NCBI GenBank assembly: GCA_040954595.2
Contig: CM082579.2
Coordinates: 9,238,001 to 9,302,000 of the forward strand
From: Balanoglossus misakiensis
Taxonomy: Eukaryota > Hemichordata
Direction: 5' to 3'
DNA length: 64,000 nt
The first letter of the stretch is position 1, and the number at the start of each line of letters is the position of its first letter. The notes under the pieces are model-generated. The model was not told the origin of the DNA and searched no databases. It saw nothing but the letters and a program-made list of their open reading frames with translations. A program made the translations under genes and the position numbers. Positions 14,941 to 28,500 of this stretch are shown here, in pieces.

Positions 14941-17406
14941 AATATTGTATTGTAGTCGGGGATACTAGCGCCAGGCGCTTACGCTATGGCATTTGCGTCA
15001 GTTCTTTATTTTCTGGCTGGAGTTAATTAAGAGCCCGGTGCACATTTGAGCGGGTAGGCTATGCCGTCACGTTTTTTCCCTCAAAATTATTGTGCGAGTA
15101 CAGAATAGTGGAGTTGGGATTCTTTTCCTTGTTAAAGGGAGAGAATGAACGTGCACGTGAATAAATCAAGTGTATTCCTTTTTGTGGTGTTAACGTTCCT
15201 CATTCGGTCTATTCGGAAGTAAGTAATAAGTAAGGAAGAAAGTCGGTCAGATGAAGAGGACGCACTCCAGAAGTAGACGCACTCAACGCAGCACAAACAC
15301 TATTACGGCGACTAATCCCACTTTCGATTTCAGTGAGAGAACGATGGTGATCAACGACGGTCGTCAAGAGACATTGTTTTTTCGTCCACATCGCCTGATC
15401 GCCTGATCATTCAACGAATAACTAGAGGGGCGTCGACTGTGTGCTGTGCTGTGAAACGTCTTGTGCATTCCTCAGCCAGCACTTCATGCAACGACGGTGA
15501 CGTTCGCGCCTGCGTGGACTTCGGCGATTTTCGACCAGTCGCCGAAGAGACCTTCCATGCACAGTCGTGAAAACAACGCACAGTTTCCCCGCGACTGTGA
15601 GACCATCTGTATATATATACAGAGGAAGACGATCAGCAGGACCCGCCACGTCCCGTTCTACCGACGTAGATTAATGGCGGCCTTGCGGGTATTACGAAAG
15701 GCTTATCCCGACGATTTGCCTTCTTCGACGATCGCACGTGAAAAGATTACTGCATTGCTTTCTTTCACTTCACTTTGCGGTTAATACTGGACAAAACGGT
15801 TCAGGGATATACCTTGAATTGTATTAGCGTTGGAAATGTTCAGCGCACGTGATAGAAATACTGTTGAATATAACTTATAGGTCTGTGGGTGTACATGTAC
15901 ATACACGGCCCATTCAACAAAAACACGGGAATTAGATTAGAAGATGTCCCTGGGCGGTGCCCGGGCCACCCAATGCAGTTAAGCAAGGCTTTGAGCAATT
16001 CAATGGCCGCGCCGGATGGAGAGAATCCATCCACAGGAAACATGCAAACGTCTAGTGAGCGAATATTCCTCTTCAGACAATTACGAAATGTATATTCGAC
16101 GGGTGATTTGTGAACAACCCGTGAGCCGCAACATAAATTGAAACAGTATTAAAATGTTCATAAGGGGGGGGGGGGTGTTCGGAGAAGCTTGTAACGTACT
16201 TTATAAGCACAGTACTGGTGATAAACCGCGGTATGTCGTAGTCAAACGGGTTTGCCTCAACCCCAAAAGTACGCAAGCCCAAGGGGCAACTTATAGCCGC
16301 ATTAAATCCTATAAAATCTGCGGGCACCCATCAGAAACTGTTTCATTAAACGGATTTGCCAAATTTCAAAAGTTCAACCAGCAAAGACAAAAACGTGATA
16401 GTCCTTGTCCTGCGTCATCACACACGTTGCAATGGGATACATTCAAAACAAGGAAATAACCGAGGGCACTGTACTTTCCCATAAGATTAGATGTTCAAGG
16501 ACAGGGACGATCACCATCACCACAAAAGCCATATGTTGTTGTTATATTACTATATTCGAAGAAAACATGCCAGAAACCTTAGTAGAAATAATTGTTCCTT
16601 GAGAGGCACGTATCACGAAACGATAATATCCGATCCCCTCACCCATTCATGAAAAGCCTTGGATCCTTCTGGAGATCGTGGTGCTAATTATAGATAGCCT
16701 TGTAAAGTTTACCAGAAGTTAAGGATGTACGCGCAGAACATAAACCGGAAACAGTGCGCGCCCGGTCTTTTTTCCCATAGGATTACATTGAAAATTGCTA
16801 GAAAACAAACTTCTACTATTGTCATTTTCACTAAATTTTACACATAGCTCAGTCCAGCAAATATAAATTCATTGGTCAAATAATGGTTTATGCTGTACCT
16901 TTAACGTTTATGTTGACCGATACGATTGTAGTCAGGTTTAAAACCTGCAAAATCACCCTCCGGCTCTGGCGTTTTCTATGCTTTAGAATTGTTTTCTCGA
17001 TCAATGTATGGAACAGGCTAATGCACTTTTGAAGGGGGTCCATTGTAATGCCCATATATGGGGTGGGGTGGGGTCAAACGTTGCAGTAAAACCCAAATCA
17101 GTTGACTCAGAGTTTTAACAACGTGCAAATCTATAATAAGCTTTTTTCTGTAAACAAAAATATTCAGTCGCCCGGTGGTCTAAAAATAACACCAACAATG
17201 TATTTTCGATATAAATGTAAACAACGACGATTCGGCATCATGAAGAGCGATATTACAATATCAAGGACCTAGTACTTAAAAGAATGAAAGGCAGCTGCAA
17301 TATCCTCAAACCTGTTTCTACTATACGATATTGCAATTATAACTGAATTTGTCGGGCGGTACATTTGTTTTAAGACCTACATTCATATGCGGGACTGACA
17401 GTGTAA

Positions 17407-18220
17407 GGCTGCATTCACAAACACCTCTGGAGGGGGGGGGGGGGGCGGGAGAATTCAATTTTTTTTACCGCTAATTTTCACATGCCCCCCTTCCGAACTG
17501 CCAATATTTTCAAATCCCCCCCTTCCGAACTGCCAAAATTTTGAAATCCCCCCCCCCATTTTCTTTCACAGAGCAAAACACATCACCTATCTATCTTGTA
17601 AAAAGAAAAACAGCGCTCCCATGAAAAGAATTTGAAACTGATGTTTCCCCTCATCAGTGGGTATTAAAACTGAACATTGTTTTTATTTTTTAAGTACATA
17701 CATGTATATTTGTATTCTGTGTTGGGAGACATTGTAAACCGAGAATTGAAGGGGGTGGGTTTGGGAGGGGGTGTCCCCCTCCCACGTAAGAAAATTTTCT
17801 AAAATACAGAGCTCAAAGCTACATTTTAATGAACCCGGCAAAAGCAAATTAACTCAACTACCGGTATGTTGGGGAGGAAAATTTAACCGTCGCCGCTCAA
17901 AGTTATCATGCTGTGGGGGCAAGTCCCCTGATCTGGGACACTAGATAAACCAGTTAATGATTGAAAGGTGTTGATGAATGGACGGGGTGGGTGTGGGAGG
18001 GGGTGTCCCCCTCCCACATTAGAAAATTTTGTAAAATTAAGGGCGCGAAACTGCATTTTTGTGGACTCAAAATAAATATTTAGTCGTTTAAGTTTTTAAG
18101 TCCCCCCCTTTCAGTCCCTAAATTATTTCGAATCCCCCCCCTTACATACCCTCAATTTTTTCAAATCCCCCCCCTCAATTCTCCTGCCCCCCCCCTCCAG
18201 AGGTGTTTGTGAATGCAGCC
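17407..18220. mobile_element. Non-autonomous DNA transposon (MITE), PIF/Harbinger-like
   Basis: The two ends are inverted copies: the left end reads GGCTGCATTCACAAACACC and continues through CTCTGG into a G14 tract, and the right end is its exact reverse complement ending at 18220. Both sides are flanked by the trinucleotide TAA (17404-17406 and 18221-18223), a target-site duplication typical of PIF/Harbinger elements (TWA). The 814-bp interior has no transposase frame. Inside each end is a ladder of C-tracts about 32 bp apart (17485-17557 and 18102-18174). The centre holds two direct copies, 232 bp apart, of a segment carrying a hairpin with 9-bp arms GGGAGGGGG around a TGT loop (17763 and 17995). 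The superfamily call rests on the target duplication and ends only. Confidence 0.8.
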
Positions 18221-18223
18221 TAA

Positions 18224-21200
18224 GTTGAAATTCTCATCGCTGTATCTGGATAGGAAGATGTACAGTATACTTTCTGAGCCAATAACTTCAACGGATACAT
18301 GTACAATTCAGTTCTTCATATAAACTTGAGTGCAATAAAATCAATCTCGTTTCTGATGACGTCAGACATAACCCATAATCCCCATTGACGCAAACGTCAC
18401 CATTATGTGTTCACAGATATTTGTGGGCTGAGTGAAGAGTTTTTTTCCTATATAGCCCTTTGCCTTTTTTCATCAGATTACATTTGAAAGGCGGGTGATA
18501 TTCGTTGATGTATTCTTAATTTAGAGACTGATTAGCCTAATCAGGCGGTGTGCGTCTTTCTTTCGGTTATTTTTCGCTGGTTGTATACTGGATATGCCAA
18601 GTTCTCGTCTGTACAGAAATTTAAGTACTAGTATGTCGTGACTATGTTGGTAATTAGAGGGGATATAAGACAATTCGTGCAAATCATCACAACAAGTTGA
18701 ATTCCCCGCAGATAATTTAAATTGGGTTAACACCGGGTCGACTGTAACCTTGGCCAGTGCCAACTTTTTAATAACATTCTGCTCGAGTGTCAAGGCCAGT
18801 CTTCCGTTTTTTTTGTAATTTCATTTCTGCACTGATTTTATTTTAATTCGTCACAGAATCTCCTGATCGAGAACACTCGCTTTAATTAAGTAACGGGAGA
18901 TAAACCCCATTCATCATCCGAACGCCCGCCCGCGCAGTACAGTATACGCGTAGACGCGAATGAAGGTGTCCGAATAATGTGGGCATTTGTTCTCAGGATA
19001 CGTACGCAATACTCGATCCATGATATTTATCTAACGAAAGATGCCTGCCAGTCAATACGCGGCCCTTGCGCACGACAACAAACCAAGACAACATCTCTGA
19101 TGCATCATGATACGCGATGCTGCGTTTAATTTCCTGCGTTATCACGCGGCCCGTCCGCTAAAAAGCAAGCGATCTGGCCGATGACACGACTCAGAGTGAT
19201 ACATTTTAATCAAGGGAACATACAATATCAGCTACCTGTCTCTTAACTCAGGTTAGTCGCCCCACGCCTGCTCAAGTGAAACATTTTCAAACGCGCCGTG
19301 CATTTAATATTTAAATTGGCCTAGCGTGGGAACACGGACAACAATGCATATGGTAAATGAACTCCCCGTACACTAATCTTTCTTCGGGGTACCATTTAAT
19401 TTGCGGCTGTATTTTGAACATCCAGGCATAACCGTTTGCAATTACTCCTGATAATTCTATCCACGGCGAAGAATCAACGGTATTGTCATTCGCAACAAAT
19501 TATCAATTAAAATATCCTGTATTTCGTTATTAAAACGGATATTATAATCCTCTCTGTATATTAACATGCAGCATAAAAGGTTCCCTGTTATACATATTAC
19601 CTTCCCCGGGACATGATTTATTATTCCCGTTACTTTTTGCGTTGTTTTGTTTTATATACATGTATACATGGTGTGACCTAGACAATGTAGCGACGGGCCA
19701 TCGTTCCTTAAAGGCGATGGAACTCGTCCGGGCTATTGCAAATGAAAGACCGACTGAATATTTGCAAATTTTCTACGTGGAAGTAGAATTCGAAAAAGGA
19801 ACCATGATAGCCTCTTCTCCACATGCCCAATGAGAAGATGACTTGCACCTAAGTCGGTTCCCCGGATGTTACGATGATTGATCGGGACACGGAATAATAC
19901 CAACGATCAAACGGCGTAAATGCAATTACACAAACGCATTACTTTTCCGCACATGAGAGCGGCCGAGGGTAATGGCGAACGACCTGCTGATGACGCCCGC
20001 GCGGCACCTGACGTTCAGAAGTGTATCTAAGCAACAAGTTACCTTGATCAATTATGCATTAACATTAGCGCGCGATGCCTCTGCTTCCTGTGCCCGTTTT
20101 TTTTTCGTGTCATGGTCGCTTGTTCGGGTTCTTCCGTGAAGTCCAGGTCGGCGCGACAAGCTATTACCTGCTACACAAGCGGGTTATATCAGTTTGCAGT
20201 GTATAGGTTTCAAAAGAGGATGTTAACAATGTTTGTCAGGGACGGTATACTTTCGGGCGAATTCCCGCGCCATATTTGCAGGCATGATTTGCAGGTACAT
20301 GTAACAGGGGCGCCACCACCGTGCAACAGGTGCAGAGGCAGGTAGGACAAGGCCGGGGTCTATGGACAAGGCGACACATGCACGGCGTATGGCAGTAAGC
20401 AACGTACCTGGCGAGCATGAATGATTAGGTCAAGGTGACCTAAATGCTAAGATGCTTTTATTGCCGACTGAGTGGTTGCCGCTTTTCATTTCAAATTCTC
20501 TCGGGAGTTTTCCGCCACTGCTCATAAAAGAACCCATGTGCCAATTTCCGGTACCGCATAGATACACTGTACAGCAGAAAGAATTGCTTTCAGCGACCAC
20601 ATTTCATGCTATTTCTCAGAAATACTCACCGTGAGTTAAATATGGGGCTTTTCGAGTTTTAGAAGAACAGCATTGGACTATGAGTGTTGGCGCATATTTA
20701 ACTGACGTTTGCAATTAGCACCGTAGCTACTTCATCAAATGTGACGAAACTTGCTAGAAAATACGGAAACTGTTTTTTAAAGGGACACACTAGCACAAAA
20801 TAATGTAAAAAGACATTTTTTTAAAGCGGGCGTGTACTTTTCGAGATATTGCCAATAAATGCATGCGTATACACTGGGTCGCCTAGAGACTGATATCCAA
20901 AGAATTGGACTGATAATAATTTCACTCGGTAATCCCTCGGGATCGATCAGTATATTTACATTTGCTCGGTTTGCTGGGGAGTCGGTTTATTTACCCTAAC
21001 CAAATGCAAATAAGCTTAGTGGCACCTGAAGACAGTTCCGGCATGCTGATGGAAACGTAAACAAACACGTCGATTTCCATATGCACTGCCACTTCGCTGA
21101 GTCACGTGATATGTCAATCTTCGCACGGTATGCATTCGGAACTGTTCGCCAGTTTCCGTAGCTTTCCCCGAAATGTCGTTTCCGGGTTTTTCGGCCATGA

Positions 21201-22476
21201 CACGACGAGCTCGAACACAACGAATACCATGCACACATTCATTTCGGATAACGAAACAAATACAGTCTAAGTTTATTGAATGAAACCTAGGAGATATAAC
21301 TTTAATTAAGAAGGGCGTGACAAAATCGGCTGGATCAAAGCTTCGCTTTATAAACGGGAAATCTCATTTCTGTTCCCCTATAGTCACACGTCCTATTCAT
21401 TGCAATCTCTGCCCAGCCTATTTGAATACATCAAGCCAATGGGCCAGCTTTTAACTTTCCCGACAATTTTCAATATTCACCACCATTTAGTATTGCTACG
21501 ACGAACCTTTGTCCACGTTTATATCAAATTCTAAGTTTTAAGCATTAATAATACAATTCTAAGTATGACTGTTATGAATAAATCAAAACAAAATGTGTAT
21601 TTTTCCAACATCTCCATATCTTGAAATAACCAGACACTTGATATCCCGAGTATTGTTAAAAATCCATCACGGGATATGCACAGTCACATTGCAGCCCATT
21701 GTGTAGGTTTGGCTGTCCGAGGAAGATAAAGTTAAAATATATACACATTTATAAATGTATTTATTAGGTTCAAAATATGTTGCCACTTGATCGTGATAAT
21801 ATTTTCATTGTGGAATGTTGAAAAATATTCTACCTGCCCGTTACAGCTGATATTGCAAATAGCTAAAACAAAATAATAACCAACGACGCTTTGTCGCTTA
21901 CATTGTAGCTTCGCTTTAAAATGCATATCATATCCCTGTTTATGAAAGTACTGGCGTATCGCACCACGATGATGTGCCTGCATTTTTTCTGATTCCAAAT
22001 ATAACTTTAAAACACTCGCAACGAAAAGGTTAGGTTATTGACCCTCCTAAAGTACCCCTTGTCGCGTTGCCCGCAAAACTTCAATACGTGCTCGCATAAA
22101 TCCTTTCACAGTGTATTGCACTTTCACGTAAGAGAACTCAAACATTGTGAAAAACTGTGCGTTATATACGAAAGACGGGGATAAAAAACATCCGTGTGGG
22201 CTACTTATATCTGTAAAAGATTTATTCTATGCTTAGCACTTGCAAGCATAATGGAGGATTGTTGTCTGTCATTGTGTTCGTACAATGTGTCTGTTAATGT
22301 AGCTTTGCAACAGAGCGTGTGCATAATACAGCATCGTGTTTTATTTTCCGACAATCCTGCGTACACACCGAAAATTTTTTAAAATACTAGCAACATGAAA
22401 TGCATTTTAAGCAGTACAAAAATCACTATTGTACGTCCATCTATGCTTAAAAGTCGTGTCATGTCTAAGTCTTCAA
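18224..22476. other. Gene-free stretch
   Basis: No supported gene. The segment from about 18.9 to 20.3 kb is rich in ATTA/TTAATTAA strings with scattered CpG and lacks simple repeats, again compatible with, but not proof of, regulatory DNA. At 20777 a TTTAAAGGGACA string resembles the terminus of TTAA-type MITEs, but no matching opposite end was found. Confidence 0.5.
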
Positions 22477-22744
22477 GTATGTATGTATGTATGTATGTAT
22501 GTATGTATGTATGTATGTATGTATGTATGTATGTATGTATGTATGTATGTATGTATGTATGTATGTATGTATGTATGTATGTATGTATGTATGTATGTAT
22601 GTATGTATGTATGTATGTATGTATGTATGTATGTATGTATGTATGTATGTATGTATGTATGTATGTATGTATGTATGTATGTATGTATGTATGTATGTAT
22701 GTATGTATGTATGTATGTATGTATGTATGTATGTATGTATGTAT
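22477..22744. repeat. (GTAT)67 perfect microsatellite
   Basis: 268 bp of GTAT repeated about 67 times with no visible interruption. It is open in all three plus-strand phases (Met-Tyr-Val-Cys) and on the minus strand (Ile-His-Thr-Tyr), giving spurious 97-134 codon frames. The purity suggests recent expansion or active slippage. Confidence 0.98.
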
Positions 22745-25354
22745 ACTATGTTTCCTGGAGTCATGCGAGTCAACATATAACATGATATAACCTATATGGT
22801 TGGTTATATCTCGGGAACTGCGTCAGCATAAGCTTTCGGCGTGCCCTCCTGCATGGTCTGTCACATTGCAATGTTGCACCATAGCAACAATGGGGCGAAC
22901 ATTTGACATAAACATCTGTCTAACGATAAATAATAATTATCAAAGCTGTCGTAGATAATTGATGTATCAAATGACCTGCACTAAAACGACAAATCATTTT
23001 TTATAGCGATGACGGCATCATGTTGTTTGTGTGTTTTGAATAATTTTATAATCTTTTTCAACATTAAGTTAATCCTATAAAACCATATTGGTGGCATTCC
23101 AAACTGCGTCTGGTATGTAGTGTTTTCCTTCATAATTTGACCTTTAACCCCATCTAACATTAACCCCAATGCCTGCACCTTTTGCCGTCTTTCAATCACA
23201 ATGGACACAGTGAAATTTCATTTTAACTTTCTATAATTAGATCTCGTCTCTCAAGGTCGATCGTGTCACACCTGAGTGGCGTGCCAGTTTAGTAAACATT
23301 GGAATTTTCCAATAAATTGAAAAATTCAACTTTCATTTTTATTAACCATGCTTTAACGGCGATAAATATCTGGATCAGGTTAAAAAATACACAGCCATAC
23401 ATTAGATTATATTAGTACACGTGATTGTCAAGAACTAAACTGACAGGTAATATTTTGTTTCTTCAAATTGTGACTTGGCTGTTCCACTTTAAAATTTTCT
23501 GGATTCGAAGCTGTTGGTTCAAAAGATTGACCGTGAACAATGACAATGTTAACATGCTTGGGTTGAATATTTCAGGAGAGGGGACTCGGCACTGTTTTGG
23601 TGCATTTAACAACTAACGATGAACTTTACGATGAACTTGGGAATCTGTGGTTGACAAAACTTGGCCAATTATATCCTGCAAAGGAGAAAGGGTCGTTTAA
23701 TCCTTTAACTGGAAAAAAAACACACGCGAAATGCCACTGGATTATCCGGTTTGATCACAGCGACAGTAACCGCCGCCCGCTCCCATAATTTGAAAGTGAC
23801 CCATCTCTCTGGGAAGGTCGTCACACTGCCTCATTAGATTAAAAGGTTTTGCCACAAATAGCCAGAAATGTACTTGATGTTGACGGAAATTAGCAATTTG
23901 TGTTTATGTGTAACAAGGATTCCTTTCTGTGCTGATGAAAAACATTGACATGATTTCTCTGTCGCGTTTGGCCCTTAGCCCTGTAATAATAATAATAGTG
24001 CTTCGTTAGAGGAAAACTGGGAGATGGCATTCGATTCGGATTAGGCTGTCAGAAAATGTTTCATCCTTTCGCCTCAAGGTGGTGTATTATCGTGGTTACC
24101 GGTGACGTGGGCAGTGTGTGACATGCGCACAGTTCACTGACACCAGCAACGCAGATTCTGATGTCACCGACCCGCTATTGTAATAATGGCAGTTCTAAAA
24201 AGACCACCATTGTATTTTAGCAGACGACAGGTGGCACAATGCACCACCTACTGCACTGGCGGAAAAACCTAATGCTGTCGACGTGACTTGAATGACAAAT
24301 ATGTCATGAAAAAACAACAACAAATTGTTCTCGTATTCAGTGGGCTTATTTCCGTTGTGATGACAACGGCGTAAGAGGGAAACGATACCCCGGCGATTTG
24401 ACTTTCCCGGGGGAAAGGTGTAACACGCGTATGAACATGACAGTTACGATGCAAACTGAAGTTATACCGAGAATGCTTTTTCATTGATAGTTAATTACTT
24501 GTGTAAAAGCGCTCTTGTGCTCACATCTTATTCAACGGAGCCATCTAGGATGACCAATTAATGTGTTTTCTTTCCTAAACAGGATGAAGCCATCAAGATG
24601 TAGGCTAAGGCTTTGTCGACATCACCTAACCTCGTTGAAGTTGAACACGGACGTTTTGTAGCAATAAAAAATGGCAGCTCTGTCAATAGTCCATGCGTAA
24701 ATCAAATTAACTGTTTATGTCATTTTGGTCGCACGTATAATTTATTTCTATGTCGTTTGCATGTGGTGAGTTTACCCTTTGAGTAGGCGTTTCGTTCAAT
24801 AACAACGACACCGGCCTTGCTTCAAAAAGTACTATGCAAGTTCTAGTATCTGCTGGTCAACGACACTGAAGGCTGTACGAAGAGCGGACGGGCAGTACAT
24901 CGCCTTGAGGGGCGCTAGTGTGATTCAGCGTTTCCGTTCAGCAGAGTTTACTCAGTAAACACTTTACTCTGTATACATTTAGACACAGTCCCACAGACTT
25001 CCGTGATTCCCGTTCAATGCGAGATCCCGCGAGACTTGGTTAATTGCCGCAGCAACGGGTTGCTAGCCAGGTGATACAACCGGGCCGTATTTGAAACTAT
25101 AGAATAGATACGGTATTTAACAACAATATTTACCTGTTGCATCGTTTAACACGTTGGGCCATGTGTTGTTGTTCTGGGTCACGTGAATGCCTCCTTCCCT
25201 TCATAGACTGTCTAGCAACGCGAAATCTCGCAGGGTCACGCGGAGTTCGGAAAATGGTCTATTAGTAAGGTTGCCTCCAGTTCTCCAACGCTTTCGATCA
25301 CCTAGCGTCTGTCCCGTTCTCAAGATGAGTTTTATCGCGCCCTGCTTCGCTTGA
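22745..25354. other. Gene-free stretch upstream of a candidate promoter
   Basis: No coding exon recognised. Near 24905-24918 there is GAGGGGCGCTAGTG, similar to the core of CTCF sites. GTTGCTAGCC (about 25057) and CTAGCAACG (about 25210) resemble X-box half-sites. Confidence 0.45.
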
Positions 25355-25358
25355 TTGT

Positions 25359-25400
25359 CCAATCAGATACATGTGGAGGTGTGTTTTAAGGATATATATC
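25359..25400 (+). promoter_or_regulatory. Candidate promoter: CCAAT box and TATA-like box
   Basis: CCAATCAG at 25359-25366 is followed 24 bp later by GATATATATC at 25391-25400, a spacing compatible with a CCAAT/TATA promoter. A start site would be expected near 25420-25430. The surrounding 0.5 kb contains several CpG dinucleotides and CACGTGA strings. No downstream coding exon was recognised, so this is inference from motif order only. Confidence 0.3.
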
Positions 25401-25424
25401 GGTTCATTCATTGGCAACACTGTC

Positions 25425-25536
25425 GCTGAACAACAACAGGGCCGTTTGACATTCACGTGAGCGAGAGTGCTCCAGACGAGCGAAAGATTCAGTTATCTCG
25501 GGGCTACGGAAAATTGTGTATGCGCATTCGAAAAGG
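25425..25536 (+). other. Candidate non-coding or short first exon
   Basis: Starting about 25 bp after the TATA-like box, this segment ends at a good donor (AAAAGG followed by GTAAGC at 25537). If real it is mostly 5' UTR of a gene whose other exons were not recognised. No acceptor and coding exon could be paired with it in the next 11 kb. Confidence 0.2.
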
Positions 25537-28500
25537 GTAAGCTTATAAAACATTCACCACGACAAGGATTAGCGCAGTGTATAATGTCCTATCTGACACT
25601 CTCGATACATTGTCACCATTCATACTGACCTGTGATACGACAGGAGAGCCCCTAAAATATTAAATACGCGAATCGGTGCATTTGTAAGGAAAACACGGCG
25701 ACTATACACGTCGCCGCTACCTGACGTGTAAATAAATAACCACACAACAGAAGAATTGCTAGTCTGAATCCAAAAGAAACGCGCCGAGGGAATAGCAGTT
25801 TGTTCTGATATTATAACTTATCGCTCGTCACTGAAAACGTGGTGTATACCATCATTTCTCACCCGTGAATAAATGATGATGTGTTCATAGTCATAGCACT
25901 TGTTTTGTGCTCATCATTCAATATGAAGTTTTTGTTCGCTTTGACACACCCTATGACGCTAAACAATGCCAGACATTTTTCGCAGTATTAAATACGTACA
26001 CGAGATGGTGCCATGAAAAGTGTTTGCGCTAGAAGTTTTAAGAATCACATAAAAGTCAAAATATGGTTATATTTTGACAGGAAAGGGGAAAAACGTGCGG
26101 CAGGTAAAATTTTATGACGTAGTGATCTCCGACAGTGATCTCAAAAACAAACTCGGACCACACCGTCAAAATTCGACATTTAACTTTGCACAAATTTACA
26201 TCAAACTAAGCAATTATGTATATCGCTATCTCACCAGGAAAAAAACCCCAATAAGTTGGCGGTGGTAACTTTAGTCAAAGGTGCCATAAATAGACCCAAA
26301 TCTCCTTTAGACAGAAGTTACAGACAGTGGCCATTTAAGGCATGGTCAACTTCATTACCTTGAATGGCTGCTTTTGACTCTATGCTAAGGAGTCATGCCA
26401 CAGGATATACAAATGCATTGTGGGTAAAAAGTCGACAACACTATTAACGTTAGCATTCTTGCCGTTTTTATAACTGCGCAGTTAACTATAACACATAAGT
26501 CATCTAATGTTTTACATTTTCTTTCTCTCTCATGTTGAATTTTCTCCCGTATTAAATTTCAAGACGATCCTAAGGTTTGGTTAAGCATTTGCACTTTTAT
26601 TTACAATGTAACACGCCTGTCCTCTTTCAATATCCGCGGGAAACGACTGCATTTGAGGATAATCGGCAATTTATTTGAGATATGTACCATACCTTGTGTC
26701 CAAAGCTTTTGACGAAAATGCAAATAGCTTGTCGCGACAGATGGTTCGCATTAAATCAACTTGCAAAAATAGCTAGGTTTAATGCACTCCTTTTAAGAGC
26801 ACGATTCCAACGTGTTGAATAATATTACTACAATGCACATGATCGATGCGATTGTATATCGCATCGAGGCCTAATAGTGGTTCAAACCTTAGAATCCACA
26901 GCCCAAGCTTTCAACGCACAACCGATACAGTCGATTTTAAAAGCGCTTCTCGGAAAATGTCCCCTCAACTTGTATATCCGTAGCCTCAGCTACATAATAA
27001 ATCACACTGTTCGTATAGCGGTGTCATATACAGCTGTGTGCTTTGAAATAGTCCCTTTCCAACGCCGTGGTGAACAAAATTATCCCATGAAGACATTTCA
27101 TTGTGACCGAATCGAAGAAACGGAATCAGATTGACATTGAATTTTCGGGATTATAAAATTATGTTATGGAAATAGCAATGAAATGCGTTTCTACTAGCCG
27201 GGCAGTGAAGTCTGTTTCTATTCAAAACACCTTCGATCATGACGCAGGCTTAAACACATTCGCATGCAGTTGATCTTTATCTTCTTTTAAATTAGTATAG
27301 TACCCATGATATGCTGTGTTTCTCTCTAATTCTTACGTCTTCTGTAAATACACCTCTTAACATTTAATCGTCCTAAACGTGATAAGTTTTTCTTCTAAAG
27401 ACAGGACCCAGTAACATCCGCGTGGTTTGGGTGACATACTTCTGAGTATGTTTGGTTACATCAATAAAAAAAACCAGATCGATTTATAATTTCGTCAGTA
27501 CAAGCGCTGGAAAATACATGACTCTTAACAGTACTTTGTGTTTATGAAATCCCAACGTCATTTTCCCAGGGAAGGGAACATGGTAATACACGATCTTCTC
27601 TGATGGCATTAAGAAGGTTGGAATGCGTTCACAGTCGTGACAGCAATCTCAATCCAACTCTAGGGTCTGTGGCGACTTGCGGTCGAGTGACGAATGACGA
27701 CGACATATTACTGACGACTGAGTGTTATAAGGAAATAAACTAACGCATTGAAGAGTCCTATAACACGCGCACGGCATGCTGGTTGGTTCCTACAGCCGCA
27801 ATAGTATTTCCGCGCTTCACTGGTGAACGAGTTTAATCATAACGAGGTCGGTTCTATTGCCGTGCACGTACTTCGCGTAAATTGTCAATGGCGGCCTGAA
27901 TCCGTTTAAAGTACTTTCTTAATTTAATGGACACCGCCATTGCATTGCCGGGTCCAACAGTTCCGGGTCAGTATCTTACTGTCATGGAGACAATATGTTT
28001 CACTTCAGAACGGTTCACTCTTTCGGCCTCATTGGGATTGAAAGCCGGCGTGTGATGATGCAATAAGCGTTTGTTTGTTTGTGACGACTTTCCAGGTATC
28101 TTTGGTAACGGTGGTATTTTTATTCTTTTTCAATCACGCCTTGTCACATATGCGTCACTTGATGATCGACCAGATGGTCGTCGGTCGAATTAACTGGGAT
28201 TTCACTCTTCCCTGCCATAACGTAACAAGTTTCTTTTTACAGTTCATACAATCGTTTAGCTTTCAACTAACAGGGACAGCTTGACAGTTGAAATTGATTC
28301 TTTTTTTCAGGTGGCGCAGGATGACACCTAACAGTGGCTGAATGTTTTGGACTTACACTGAAAATAAACGTACTAAAATGAAACAATGATTTACAAGTTT
28401 ATCCAATATCATGTTCTTTAAAAATGCATAACTTAAAGGTATACAGTCACCTCTAATTTACATATATCCATATATGGTTAAATGGCGTGTCTGTGTCTTG

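Larger units (their letters stand above)
5602..17403. other. Gene-free stretch, possible regulatory DNA
   Basis: About 11.8 kb without a recognisable coding exon, tRNA or rRNA. From roughly 8.7 to 16 kb the sequence is low in simple repeats and rich in CpG and ATTA/TAATTA strings, which would be compatible with regulatory DNA of a gene outside the window, but this is an impression, not a measurement. Homopolymer tracts occur at 11037-11047 (C11), 14031-14042 (G12) and 16164-16175 (G12). Single regulatory-site candidates are listed separately. Confidence 0.5.

Noticed and set aside
22379-22790. Frames of 97-134 codons in the GTAT array
   Set aside because: Every phase of a 4-bp repeat without stops is open; not a gene.
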